DNA from: Pseudogulbenkiania sp. MAI-1
GTDB taxonomy: Bacteria; Pseudomonadota; Gammaproteobacteria; Burkholderiales; Chromobacteriaceae
Reading direction: 5' to 3'
Assembly: GCF_000527175.1 (NCBI RefSeq)
Contig: NZ_AZUR01000001.1
Coordinates: 1,712,501 to 1,776,500 of the forward strand
Length of the DNA: 64,000 nucleotides
A program made the translations under genes and the position numbers. The notes beneath the pieces were generated by a model. The model saw only the letters and a program-made list of their open reading frames with translations. It made no database searches and was not told where the DNA came from. Below are positions 1-11,258 of the stretch, in pieces. How positions within the stretch are numbered: position 1 is the stretch's first letter; each line of letters begins with the position of its first letter.

Positions 1-2890
<2,890 letters not shown>

Positions 2891-3002
2891 TCATTTGAGT
2901 GGCTTGGGCCACGCGGTGAAGTGTGCGACGTACGATCGATTACCCAAATTCGAAATGGAAGCTGACAGGCTTCCAGGCTTCTTCCAGTTTGTTGACAGTT
3001 TA

Positions 3003-3119
3003 TGTCTGGCGGCCTTAGCGAGGTGGTCCCACTCCTTCCCATCCCGAACAGGACCGTGAAACGCCTTAGCGCCGATGATAGTGCGGCCTTGCCGTGTGAA
3101 AGTAGGACACCGCCAGACT
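3003..3119 (+). rRNA. rrf: 5S ribosomal RNA
   Basis: About 117 nt beginning TGTCTGGCGGCC and closing with the complementary CCGCCAGAC. It contains the conserved GGTGGTCCCACTCC, CCGAACAGG...GTGAAACGCC and GCGCCGATGATAGTG blocks. It sits about 110 nt downstream of 23S with no tRNA between, the usual 23S-5S order. Confidence 0.96.
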
Positions 3120-3161
3120 CCCCCATCGCTGAGCGAATCGAAGATTCGCACGCAGTAAAAG

Positions 3162-3187
3162 CCCAGCTCAACCGAGCTGGGTTTTTT
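3162..3187 (+). terminator. Rho-independent terminator of the rRNA operon
   Basis: Perfect 8-bp stem CCCAGCTC / GAGCTGGG with a four-base loop, followed directly by six T. It lies about 40 nt after 5S, the expected place for the rRNA operon terminator. Confidence 0.9.
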
Positions 3188-3286
3188 GTTGTCCGCGCTC
3201 GCTGACTACTTGCTCAGATGCAGGCTGGTTGCGCGGCTGCGGTGAGTTGCAAATCATATGTGGCTCCCATGGGCCGGGGAGGGGCG

Positions 3287-4084
3287 GTGAGCGCGGATAT
3301 TCCTTTATCGTCATCAGTCAGCTTTGCTGAAGTGGTGCCGGCGAGGTACGCCCCGTTCTGTCGGCAGCTCAAGCTTGGCACTCCGGGATGTGGTGACGGT
3401 GTGGCCGTGGCATTACCGAGCCTGGCTGGGCACCTCGAGGCATTGCTGATGGCGATGCGTCAGCACTATGGCGGGGGTGATACGCGAGCCCTGCTGTCGC
3501 AATGGAGCGGGCGTTATTTCAGCCTGATCTTGCCGCCGGCCCTGGTGGCGGCACGGGTGCTGCATCGTCCTCTGGAGATGGCACTGGCTGATTGCGCCCT
3601 GGTGCTGCGCGATGGTTTGCCTGATACTCTGTGGCTGCCCTCGGGGGCGCTGGGGGTCGAAACCGACGATATTGCCAGCCGCTACCGGTCGCTGTGCGTC
3701 GATCACTTGGCGCCGCTGATTGAGGTGCTCTCGCCCAAGGTCAGGCTGTCGCCCCGCGTGCTATGGAGCAATGTAGCCAATAGTCTCGAATATGCGCTCG
3801 CTACCGGCTTTGCGGGGAAGGGAGCGCAACAAGATGCCGACTATCTGTTTACGCGGCGCAAGTTCTTCGATACCGGCCGCGCCAACCCCTTGTACCGGCC
3901 GGTGCGCTACATTAACTCCCCCTCGCCACTGCTGGTCTCGCCGTTTCGGGCTCGCCGTGTTTGCTGTCTGCGCGATCGTCTGCCTGGACAGAACATGCTC
4001 TGTTCGAGCTGCCCCAAGCTGCTGCAACTCGATGACGACGAATTGGCCGAGCAACAGCGGCTATGGAAGGCCGCCTTCGCTTGA
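3287..4084 (+). CDS. FhuF-like siderophore-iron reductase, [2Fe-2S] protein
   Basis: Probable cytoplasmic ferric-siderophore reductase of the FhuF family, which releases iron from imported siderophores using a [2Fe-2S] cluster. The C-terminus carries the family signature of four cysteines, seen here as CC-x11-C-x2-C (CCLRDRLPG...LCSSC), about 25 residues before the end. The frame is open from 3218, but the only purine-rich ribosome site (GGGGAGGGG) precedes a GTG at 3287, which gives a 265-residue protein close to the family length. It follows the rRNA terminator and is convergent with the transporter downstream. There is no siderophore gene next to it. The start codon is uncertain. Confidence 0.78.
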   Translation: MSADIPLSSSVSFAEVVPARYAPFCRQLKLGTPGCGDGVAVALPSLAGHLEALLMAMRQHYGGGDTRALLSQWSGRYFSLILPPALVAARVLHRPLEMALADCALVLRDGLPDTLWLPSGALGVETDDIASRYRSLCVDHLAPLIEVLSPKVRLSPRVLWSNVANSLEYALATGFAGKGAQQDADYLFTRRKFFDTGRANPLYRPVRYINSPSPLLVSPFRARRVCCLRDRLPGQNMLCSSCPKLLQLDDDELAEQQRLWKAAFA

Positions 4085-4135
4085 GGGGCTCCAGGTAGAC
4101 TTTCCTGGCTCCTGTCAGGCAGATCCCGGGTACGA

Positions 4136-5182
4136 CTAGGAATGCCGATGGCGGTGATGGATGTCGGGGAAGTGCGGGTGGATGTGGGTGAGGGCGACGT
4201 GCCGGTGGGGGTGGCTATGCGGCTCGGTGCCGTCCCAGTCGAAATCGTGTTCGTGCTGGTGGTGCTGGTCATGCACGTGGCGATGGGCGTGTTCCAGCGC
4301 TTCATGGGTGTGTTCGTGCTCATGACGTTCCGTGAGGTGTAACCAGACACCGATCCCCATCAGTAGGGCTGCCAACCAGAAGAGCGGAGTGCTGGCTTCA
4401 CCCAGTACGGACAGCGCCACGGCGGCACCGATGAAGGGCGCGGTCGAGAAATAGGCACCGGTACGGGCTGTTCCCAAACCACGCAGGGCCAGCACGAACA
4501 GTACCAGGCTGATGCCGTAGCCAAGAAGCCCCGTCGTCATCGCCAACAGCACCGTCGTGCCGCCGGGCAGGGTTTCCCCGATGGCTAGTGCCAGCAAGGT
4601 ATTTACCGAACCGGCCACCAAGCCCTTGCTACAGGCGATGAACAAGGCGTCCGAGGCCGAGACTTTTCGGGTTAGGTTATTATCGATGGCCCAGCAGAGA
4701 CAGGCTGTCGCGATGAGGACCGGACCAACGCTGCTTGATGACACGGAGGTTCCACTGTCTGGCCAGGCGAGCACGATGCTGCCGGCGACGATTGCAATCA
4801 TGCCCAGCACGATGCGCCGGTCTGCATTTTCCTTGAAGACCAGCCAGGCGATGACGGCAGTGAGGACCGCTTCCAGGTTCAGCAATAAGGAAGCTGTCGC
4901 TCCGCTGGTCTGTGTCAGGCCGAACAGCAGGGCCACCGGGCCGAGCATGCCACCGAAAGAGATGGCTCCCAACAGCCAGCCCCATTCCGTCTTGGTGAGT
5001 CCGGGGCTTTTCCATCCACGATCCCGGATCAGCCGGATCACCCCCAAACCGACGCCACTGCCGAGATACAGCAGCCCGCCCAGCAGCAAGGGGGGCAGAT
5101 GGCCTACCAGTATCTTGGCAAAGGGGGCGCTGGCACCGAACAAGGCGGCAGCGAGAAGGGCGTAGACGATGCTGGCATTCAT
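4136..5182 (-). CDS. EamA/DMT-family transporter with histidine-rich C-terminal tail
   Basis: Inner-membrane drug/metabolite transporter of the ten-helix EamA type: two repeated halves of five hydrophobic segments each (roughly residues 5-140 and 150-285). After the last helix comes a tail of about 65 residues extremely rich in histidine (HEHEHTHEALEHAHRHVHDQ, then HHQHEHDFDWD and HPHRH, ending HHRHRHS). Such tails bind divalent metals in other proteins, so metal sensing or transport is possible but unproven. The substrate cannot be read from the sequence. It is a single gene, convergent with the FhuF-like gene and codirectional with chrBA upstream. Confidence 0.85.
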   Translation of the reverse strand: MNASIVYALLAAALFGASAPFAKILVGHLPPLLLGGLLYLGSGVGLGVIRLIRDRGWKSPGLTKTEWGWLLGAISFGGMLGPVALLFGLTQTSGATASLLLNLEAVLTAVIAWLVFKENADRRIVLGMIAIVAGSIVLAWPDSGTSVSSSSVGPVLIATACLCWAIDNNLTRKVSASDALFIACSKGLVAGSVNTLLALAIGETLPGGTTVLLAMTTGLLGYGISLVLFVLALRGLGTARTGAYFSTAPFIGAAVALSVLGEASTPLFWLAALLMGIGVWLHLTERHEHEHTHEALEHAHRHVHDQHHQHEHDFDWDGTEPHSHPHRHVALTHIHPHFPDIHHRHRHS

Positions 5183-5315
5183 GGGTGCGGTGATGCGTAC
5201 AGACAGCTCTAGTGTATTCGCTCACGTCTTGTGTGGCCAATTGCGGGCCTCGCTCAGACATTCCTTGCCCCCAGCGTCTAGAGCGTCATATGTCATCTGA
5301 CCAGGGGCATCTTCC

Positions 5316-6677
5316 TCACAGGATCACGGTTTTCACGAGCAGGCCGATCACGGCGCAGGCCGCAATCACCTGGATGACGTTGCGCTTGAAACGGAACAGG
5401 GCGATGACCGCGCCTAATGCTATCAGTGCCGACGGCCAATCGAAGGAGCCGGAGAAGCCTGTTGGCCACAGGACGTGATAGCCGAAGAACAGCGCCAGAT
5501 TCAGAATGACGCCGACGACGGCGGCGGTGATGGCGGTCAACGGCGCAGTGAACTTGATGTCGTCGTGGGTCGACTCGACCAGCGGCCCGCCGGCGAGGAT
5601 AAACAGGAACGATGGCAAGAAGGTGAACCACGTCACCAGTGTTGCCGCGAGGGCACCGGCAACGAATTGCATGTCCGGGCCGAACAGCGCTTTCACATAG
5701 CCGCCGACGAAGCCGACAAAGGTCACCACCATGATCAGCGGGCCGGGGGTGGTTTCGCCGAGGGCCAGGCCGTCGATCATCTGTGCCGGCGTCAGCCAGC
5801 CGTAATGGCCGACGGCACCCTGGTAGACATAGGGTAGCACCGCGTAGGCGCCGCCGAAGGTCAACAGCGCTGCCTTGGTGAAGAACCACCCCATCTGCGT
5901 TAGCGTGCCTTGCCAGCCAAATAGCGTGGTCAACAGCCCGATCGGAATCAGCCACAGCAAGGAGCCGATTGCGGCGATGCGAGTCAGTTGAGCCCAGCGA
6001 AAGTGCGCGTGTGCCGGCGTCGGTGTCTCGTCGTCGATCAGCGCCGGGCCGTAGCTGTCCTTGGCTTTGCCGTGGCCACCCCCGGCCTTGAATGTGTTCG
6101 GGGCTATGCGCCCGCCGGCATAGCCAACCAGGGCCGCAGCCAGGACGATGAGCGGGAACGGTGCGTTGAGCGCGAAGATGGCAACAAAAGACGCGGCAGC
6201 GATGGCCCATAGCACGTTGTTCTTCAGAGCGCGAGAGCCGATGCGGTGGGCCGCCTGCACGACGATGGCGGTCACCGCCGGCTTGATGCCGTAGAATAGC
6301 CCGGCGACCAGCGGCACGTCACCGAAGGCGATGTACAGCCACGATAGCCCGATCAGGATGAATAGCGACGGCAGTACGAACAGCGCGCCGGCAACGATGC
6401 CTCCCCAGGAACGGTGCATCAGCCAGCCGATGTAGGTGGCCAGCTGCTGCGCCTCCGGGCCGGGCAGCACCATGCAATAGTTGAGGGCATGCAGAAAACG
6501 CTTCTCGCTGATCCAGCGACGGCGCTCGACCAGCTCGCTGTGCATGATCGCGATCTGGCCGGCCGGGCCGCCGAAACTGATGAAGCCGAGCTTGAGCCAG
6601 AAGCGGAAGGCTTCCCAGAAGCTGACGGAGGGTGGGGTGGCAGCGTCGGTTGCTGTGATCGGTTCGGGTTTATTCAT
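5316..6677 (-). CDS. chrA: Chromate efflux transporter ChrA
   Basis: Two-domain (long-chain) CHR-family chromate ion transporter of 453 residues that exports chromate across the inner membrane. The N-terminal half has the hallmark FISFGGPAGQIAIMH and the LPGPEAQQLATYIGW segment. The second half repeats the pattern (LLTFGGAYAVLPYVYQ, LGETTPGPLIMVVTFVGF). The start is the ATG at 6677, which overlaps the chrB stop by eight bases (ATGAATAA). Upstream in-frame codons would run into chrB and are not used. It is translationally coupled to chrB, which supports a chromate-resistance operon. Confidence 0.93.
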   Translation of the reverse strand: MNKPEPITATDAATPPSVSFWEAFRFWLKLGFISFGGPAGQIAIMHSELVERRRWISEKRFLHALNYCMVLPGPEAQQLATYIGWLMHRSWGGIVAGALFVLPSLFILIGLSWLYIAFGDVPLVAGLFYGIKPAVTAIVVQAAHRIGSRALKNNVLWAIAAASFVAIFALNAPFPLIVLAAALVGYAGGRIAPNTFKAGGGHGKAKDSYGPALIDDETPTPAHAHFRWAQLTRIAAIGSLLWLIPIGLLTTLFGWQGTLTQMGWFFTKAALLTFGGAYAVLPYVYQGAVGHYGWLTPAQMIDGLALGETTPGPLIMVVTFVGFVGGYVKALFGPDMQFVAGALAATLVTWFTFLPSFLFILAGGPLVESTHDDIKFTAPLTAITAAVVGVILNLALFFGYHVLWPTGFSGSFDWPSALIALGAVIALFRFKRNVIQVIAACAVIGLLVKTVIL

Positions 6678-7608
6678 CGTTCTCTTTCTCGAAAGCGGCC
6701 AGCAGGCCGTCGAACACGCCGCTGGCGGCTTGGAGTAGTTGATCGTCGTCGGAGAAGGTCGCACGTAAGCCGGCCAACACTCGTTCCACGCCGGCCGCCT
6801 CGGCAGGTTGCACCCCTCCCACGTCGAGGTAATGCACCAGCGTGCCGAGCCGACGCAAAGAGGGCTGCTCCAGTCCGAAGCTGGCCTGCAGTACCTCGAA
6901 CGTCACCTTGGCACCGATGTGGCTGAAGGTCGCGCCATCGAAATCAAAGCCGAGCGCATCGGAAGGGCAATCGGCTGGATTGCCTAGCCACAGGAAACGC
7001 GCGTCACGGTCGATGAAGCGCCGGATCAGCCAGGCACTGGCCAAGCGATCCACCCACGGTCGCCTTCGTGTCGCCCATGTCCGACCACGAAAGTCGGTCG
7101 CTAGCCGGCGCGGAATCGCACCCGTGATCGCGTGCGGCTCATCCGGCGACAACACTCTGTTCGCCTGTAACTCCAACTCGCGCAGTGCGGCATCGGCTTG
7201 CTGCCGCGCCTCGCCGGGAAAGAAGTCGATCTCGACCAGGCTGGCGAACGCCTTGCGCAGCTTGCGCGCCTGTTTGAGCGTTTCCTGGACGTTATCCCCG
7301 TTGAGCGAGTCGCGCAGCCGGGCCGTTTCGGCCAGCAGTTCGGCATAGTCGCCGCCGCGGTCGAACAGCGCTGGGAATGCCTCGGTTCCCGTCTCGCCGG
7401 TCTGCAGCACATAGGCCGTCCCGCCGTTGCTCTGCACGTCCGCCGCCACCGCATTCAGCCTTTCCGGGCAGGGGGCGCGATCGGGAAGCAGGTAGACTCC
7501 GTCACGCAGCACCGCCGCTCCAGACGCTTTGAGCGCCCGCCAGGCGCGCATGCGGGCCGTGGCGTTCTCGGTGGGGAGGGTGGTGATGAGGAGTAGCCAT
7601 AAATTCAT
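6670..7608 (-). CDS. chrB: ChrB-type chromate resistance protein
   Basis: Cytoplasmic protein of 312 residues. The N-terminal part (LITTLPTENATARMRAWRALKASG) and the C-terminal ChrB domain (SAWLIRRFIDRDARFLWL, FDFDGATFSHIGAKVTFEVL) match the family encoded upstream of chrA. In studied cases ChrB is needed for full resistance and acts as a chromate-responsive activator. The ATG at 7608 gives a product beginning MNLWLLLITTLP; an in-frame ATG at 7647 would add 13 residues. The AT-rich 40 bp before the gene contains an imperfect inverted repeat (GTTGTTGCAT ... ATGTATACAAC), a possible control site. Confidence 0.9.
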   Translation of the reverse strand: MNLWLLLITTLPTENATARMRAWRALKASGAAVLRDGVYLLPDRAPCPERLNAVAADVQSNGGTAYVLQTGETGTEAFPALFDRGGDYAELLAETARLRDSLNGDNVQETLKQARKLRKAFASLVEIDFFPGEARQQADAALRELELQANRVLSPDEPHAITGAIPRRLATDFRGRTWATRRRPWVDRLASAWLIRRFIDRDARFLWLGNPADCPSDALGFDFDGATFSHIGAKVTFEVLQASFGLEQPSLRRLGTLVHYLDVGGVQPAEAAGVERVLAGLRATFSDDDQLLQAASGVFDGLLAAFEKENDE

Positions 7609-7846
7609 GTTGTATACATTACTCTTTTGTAGAGAATGCAACAACAAATTTTGTGATGAGTGGGGGTGAGGAGGTCGATGGAGGGGGGTGGGCCGAGCAA
7701 AGCAGGGCTCGGTCGCGTGCGAAGCCGGGGCAACAAAACCCGAGAGGCCTATTTCCTGGGGCTCTACGTACCTCGTGGCACGTCACGAAGCGGTGGTGGC
7801 GTCAGTCGAATTGCGGTGTGCAGGCAAATCCCGATCGGCAGATAGC
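7609..7846. other. Gene-free spacer upstream of chrB
   Basis: About 240 bp between the start of chrB and the terminator of the next minus-strand gene. Apart from the AT-rich chrB promoter region (7609-7650) and a weak 6-bp hairpin (CCGAGC / GCTCGG, 7693-7712), I see no gene, RNA or repeat. Short open frames here lack a convincing ribosome site and codon pattern. Confidence 0.5.
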
Positions 7847-7871
7847 AAAAACCCGCCACATGCGAGCGGGT
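7847..7871 (-). terminator. Rho-independent terminator after the 7907-8278 gene
   Basis: Read on the minus strand: CCCGC, a nine-base loop, GCGGG, then five T. It lies about 35 nt past the stop of the small orphan gene. Confidence 0.65.
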
Positions 7872-7906
7872 CGATTTCGTCATTTCTCGTCTGCGGCATG
7901 GTTGCT

Positions 7907-8278
7907 TCAAGAGAAGTTGTATCGAGCTTGGAATGGCTCATAAACCTCCGTCCACCATGCATCGTAGGCGCTTTCATCGGGGTGTTCAGCATCGAGCATC
8001 GGCGCATAGCGAGGCATATCGGCCACGCCATTGGGCGCGAAGGCCTCCAGTATGAGCATGCCGAGTGCCGCCTTGGGATGAGGGTCGGTGTAGCTGCCAT
8101 AATCGGGATGCACGCGGCCAGGGCATGCGGGGTCTTCGGCTTTCCAGTCTAAATGGGTATTGCGGTATGGCATGCAAATTCTGTCCAGGATGGAGAGGGC
8201 GCTCTCTCCCCATTGCCGATTGCGGACTGCCTCCTCGGCGAGCATTGCCATGGCCCGGCCAGCAACGTGATTGCCCAT
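7907..8278 (-). CDS. Hypothetical protein, 123 residues
   Basis: Not recognised. The product starts MGNHVAGRAMAML and is soluble, with many aromatic residues near the C-terminus (DAWWTEVYEPFQARYNF) and no signal peptide or membrane segment. The start is chosen because a strong ribosome site (AGAAGGAGG) lies nine bases upstream of the ATG at 8278, whereas the upstream ATG at 8323 has none. The gene lies just downstream of ssrA on the same strand and has its own terminator. Confidence 0.65.
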   Translation of the reverse strand: MGNHVAGRAMAMLAEEAVRNRQWGESALSILDRICMPYRNTHLDWKAEDPACPGRVHPDYGSYTDPHPKAALGMLILEAFAPNGVADMPRYAPMLDAEHPDESAYDAWWTEVYEPFQARYNFS

Positions 8279-8364
8279 TTCTGCAATCCTCCTTCTAACA
8301 TGGGTGGGCTGCGGGGCTTTCAAGCAAGAAAAAAGGGCCCGGAGATTATCCTGACCCTTGTGTT

Positions 8365-8728
8365 TGGTGGAGGCGGCGGGAATCGAACCCGCGTCCGGAA
8401 GTCCTCTACAGTGAGTTCTACATACTTAGCCGTGTCATTTGGATTTAACTCCGGGTCACGCCGACGGGCAGGCTGGACTGGAGCGAGTCACCTATTGTTT
8501 CGCGTTGGATCAAGCGACCCGATACAACGCTAGCTGATGTAAAGTGACACTGCAGCGGTTTGACCCACCCGACCCATCAGCGAATCGTTGCAGTGTCTGG
8601 CGCAATTAAGCGGCCAGAGCGTAAGTTTCGTCGTTTGCGACTATATAGACTCAGCGTTTTACGGGGTGACTGAAATCCCGGTATGCCCTCATCTGCTTCG
8701 CAACCCCCGTCGAAACCAGGTCGCCCCC
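8365..8728 (-). ncRNA. ssrA: tmRNA (transfer-messenger RNA)
   Basis: About 364 nt, one-piece tmRNA that rescues stalled ribosomes and tags nascent peptides. The 5' end GGGGGCGACCTGGTTTCGAC and the 3' end GGTTCGATTCCCGCCGCCTC plus CACCA form the tRNA-like domain, with a complete 7-bp acceptor stem. The tag frame (8638-8606) reads GCA AAC GAC GAA ACT TAC GCT CTG GCC GCT TAA, that is A-NDETYALAA-stop, the betaproteobacterial/Neisseria-type tag ending in the ALAA protease signal. Confidence 0.97.
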
Positions 8729-8786
8729 AGATAAAGTTTCCGTGATTGTACAGACAAAGATCGCTATCGGCTAGTTCCGCAGTCGA

Positions 8787-9434
8787 TCAAAGATAGTTCA
8801 GCAGATCGAGCGGGTGGTCGATGGCGATGTCGGCGCCCCAGTCGTGGGGGGCATCGAGGTCCGAGATGTAGCCCCAGTTGGCCAGCACCGTCTTCATGCC
8901 TACCGAGTGGCCGGCCTGGATGTCGCGCTCGGCATCGCCGACGTAGACGCAGCGGGCCGGTTCGACGCCGATCAGTTCGGCCGCGTGCAGCATCGGCCTG
9001 GGGTCGGGTTTGGCCACGCCGACGGTGTCGCCGCTGATCACCACCGCCGGCGGCGTGGCGAAGGGCAGCGCCGGCACCAGCCGGTCGGTGAAGCGCATCG
9101 GTTTGTTGGTGACGATGCCCCAGCGTAGATCGCGGGCAGCCAACTGGAGGATCAGTTCGTTGATGCCTTCGAACAGGCAGGTCTGATCGGAGAAGCTGGC
9201 TTCGTAGTGATCGAGGAAGCGGGTGCGCAGCGCGTTGAAGTCGGGGTGGTCGAGGTCGATGCCGAACCCCAGGCGGATCAGGCCGCGTGCGCCGTGCGAG
9301 GCGATCGGGCGGATGGCTTCATAGGGTTGCGGCGGATGGCCTTCTTCGGCCAGTAGCCGATTCAGGGCGGCGCCCAGGTCGCGTGCGGTGTCGGCCAGGG
9401 TGCCGTCGAGGTCGAACAGTACGGCTTTGATCAT
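8787..9434 (-). CDS. gph: Phosphoglycolate phosphatase-like HAD hydrolase
   Basis: Haloacid-dehalogenase superfamily phosphatase of 215 residues. All motifs are present: motif I DLDGTLADT at residues 8-16, the threonine motif II in GIVTNKP, a lysine in GVAKPDPRPM, and the acidic motif IV in YVGDAERDI. The closest families are phosphoglycolate phosphatase (2-phosphoglycolate to glycolate) and the MupP N-acetylmuramate-6-phosphate phosphatase; these cannot be separated by eye. It is codirectional with ilvA upstream and separated from it by about 60 nt. Confidence 0.82.
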   Translation of the reverse strand: MIKAVLFDLDGTLADTARDLGAALNRLLAEEGHPPQPYEAIRPIASHGARGLIRLGFGIDLDHPDFNALRTRFLDHYEASFSDQTCLFEGINELILQLAARDLRWGIVTNKPMRFTDRLVPALPFATPPAVVISGDTVGVAKPDPRPMLHAAELIGVEPARCVYVGDAERDIQAGHSVGMKTVLANWGYISDLDAPHDWGADIAIDHPLDLLNYL

Positions 9435-9496
9435 GGTGTGATGCAGATGCTGGTCCCGGCCAGCCTCGCTTTTGGCAAGAGGCTGGCCGAAAGGGG

Positions 9497-11026
9497 TTAC
9501 AGGCCGGTTTTGCCCAGGAACAGCTTGTATGCCGGGTTGTCGGTCTCTTCGACGTAAGGATAGCCCAAGCTGTCGAGGAAGCTCTGGAAGGCCGCGCTGT
9601 CGTAGCTGGGCACCTGGATGCCGACCAGTACCCGGCCATAGTCCGCCCCATGGTTGCGGTAGTGGAACAGGCTGATGTTCCAGTCGGTGCGCATGGCTTC
9701 CAGGAAGCGCATCAGCGCGCCCGGCCGCTCCGGGAACTCGAAGCGCAGGATGCGTTCGTCCCGCAGCGCCGGGGCGTGCCCACCGACCAGGTGGCGAATG
9801 TGCAGCTTGGCCAGTTCGTTGTCGGTCAGGTCGATGCCTTCGAGGTCGCTGCTCTTCAAGTCGTCGATGATGCGGGTGACGTCGTCCTTGCTACTGATCT
9901 GTATCCCGACGAACACATGTGCCGTCTTGTCATCGGCATAGCGGTAGTTGAACTCGGTGATGCTGCGGTTGCCGATCACGGTACAGAATTTCTTGAAGCT
10001 GCCCGGCTGCTCCGGCAGGGTGACGGCGATGATGGCTTCGCGTCGCTCGCCCAGTTCCGAGCGCTCGGAGACGTGGCGCAGACGGTCGAAGTTCATGTTG
10101 GCGCCGCAGTTGATGGCGACCAGGGTCTTGCCCTGGCAGCCTTCGCGTTCGATGTAGGCCTTGGTCGCGGCCACCGCCAGCGCACCGGCCGGCTCGGTGA
10201 TCGAGCGGGTGTCTTCGAAGATGTCCTTGATCGCGGCGCAGATGGCATCGGTGTCGACCAGGATGATTTCGTCGAGCAATTCCTTGCAGAGGCGGAAGGT
10301 TTCCTCTCCCACCAGCTTCACCGCCACGCCGTCGGCGAACAGACCCACGTCCTTCAGCTCGACGCGTTCGCCCTTGTCGATGGACTGCTTCATGGCGTCC
10401 GAGTCCACCGGCTGCACGCCGATGACCTTGATTTCCGGCTTCAGGCGCTTGATGTAGGAGGCCACGCCGGCAGCCAGCCCGCCGCCGCCGATGGCGACGA
10501 ACACGGCATCGATCGGGCCGGGGTGTTGACGCAGGATTTCCATGCCGATGGTGCCCTGGCCGGCGATGACGTCCGGGTCGTCAAACGGTGGGATGTACGT
10601 CTTGCCGGTTTCTTCTACCAGCTTCATGGCGTGCTGGTAGGCGTCGCTGAACGATTCGCCGGCCAGCACGACTTTGCCGCCGCGCCGGGTGACGCCGTCG
10701 ATCTTGACCTGGGGGGTGGTCACCGGCATCACGATGGTGGCTTCACAGCCGATTTTCTGGGCAGACAGCGCCACGCCTTGGGCGTGGTTGCCGGCGGAGG
10801 CCGTGATCACGCCTTTTTCCAGCTGTGCGGAGCTCAGTTTGGCCATCTTGTTGTAGGCGCCGCGCAGCTTGAAGGAGAAGACCGGCTGCAGGTCCTCGCG
10901 CTTGAGCAGGATGGTGTTGTTGAAACGGCGGGACAGGTTGGGCGCCTGCTCCAGCGGCGTTTCGATCGCGACGTCGTACACGCGCGAGGTCAGAATGCGT
11001 TCGAGGTAATCTTGAGGGTGGTGCAT
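9497..11026 (-). CDS. ilvA: Threonine ammonia-lyase, biosynthetic
   Basis: PLP enzyme converting threonine to 2-oxobutanoate, the first step of isoleucine synthesis. The product has 509 residues, as expected for the long biosynthetic form. The N-terminal catalytic domain has the PLP lysine in FSFKLRGAYNKM (Lys53), ASAGNHAQGVA and the phosphate loop IGGGGLAAGV. The C-terminal third has two ACT-like regulatory segments (AVTLPEQPGSFKKF and FEFPERPGALMRF), which in the family mediate isoleucine and valine control. The frame is open 112 codons upstream, but the conserved protein begins at the ATG at 11026 (MHHPQDYLERIL). Confidence 0.95.
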   Translation of the reverse strand: MHHPQDYLERILTSRVYDVAIETPLEQAPNLSRRFNNTILLKREDLQPVFSFKLRGAYNKMAKLSSAQLEKGVITASAGNHAQGVALSAQKIGCEATIVMPVTTPQVKIDGVTRRGGKVVLAGESFSDAYQHAMKLVEETGKTYIPPFDDPDVIAGQGTIGMEILRQHPGPIDAVFVAIGGGGLAAGVASYIKRLKPEIKVIGVQPVDSDAMKQSIDKGERVELKDVGLFADGVAVKLVGEETFRLCKELLDEIILVDTDAICAAIKDIFEDTRSITEPAGALAVAATKAYIEREGCQGKTLVAINCGANMNFDRLRHVSERSELGERREAIIAVTLPEQPGSFKKFCTVIGNRSITEFNYRYADDKTAHVFVGIQISSKDDVTRIIDDLKSSDLEGIDLTDNELAKLHIRHLVGGHAPALRDERILRFEFPERPGALMRFLEAMRTDWNISLFHYRNHGADYGRVLVGIQVPSYDSAAFQSFLDSLGYPYVEETDNPAYKLFLGKTGL

Positions 11027-11202
11027 GGTGATGCCGCTTGTCCTGATGTTTTCTTTGTGAACTGTCAGAGTATCAGGAACTCCAAGCTCTCGGGAAGCCG
11101 GCGGCTCCTGCTTCAGGCGTACTGACGAATCGCCAGCGTAATTTTTGGCTGGAAAGGGGTGGTTTCGGGCGTGTTTTTGGCCGCATCGCCTCGAAGGAGG
11201 GG

Positions 11203-11208
11203 TATAAT
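11203..11208 (+). promoter_or_regulatory. Perfect -10 box upstream of dacA
   Basis: TATAAT, identical to the sigma-70 -10 consensus, lies 50 bp before the dacA start. No good -35 hexamer is seen at 17 bp, so the assignment is tentative. Confidence 0.4.
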
Positions 11209-11258
11209 CGCCGGCTATATCGTTCACACCCATCACCGTGAAGTGCCGTTCCACGCTA

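Noticed and set aside
7609..7640. Leaderless promoter for chrB (TAATGT/TATACA near the ATG)
   Set aside because: Hexamers match poorly and the spacing depends on which start codon is used.
7653..7943. 96-codon plus-strand frame between chrB and the orphan gene
   Set aside because: Overlaps the terminator and the 3' end of the opposite gene; its composition and lack of a ribosome site argue against it.
9650..11125. 491-codon frame antisense to ilvA
   Set aside because: Shadow of the conserved threonine dehydratase; no independent start signal.
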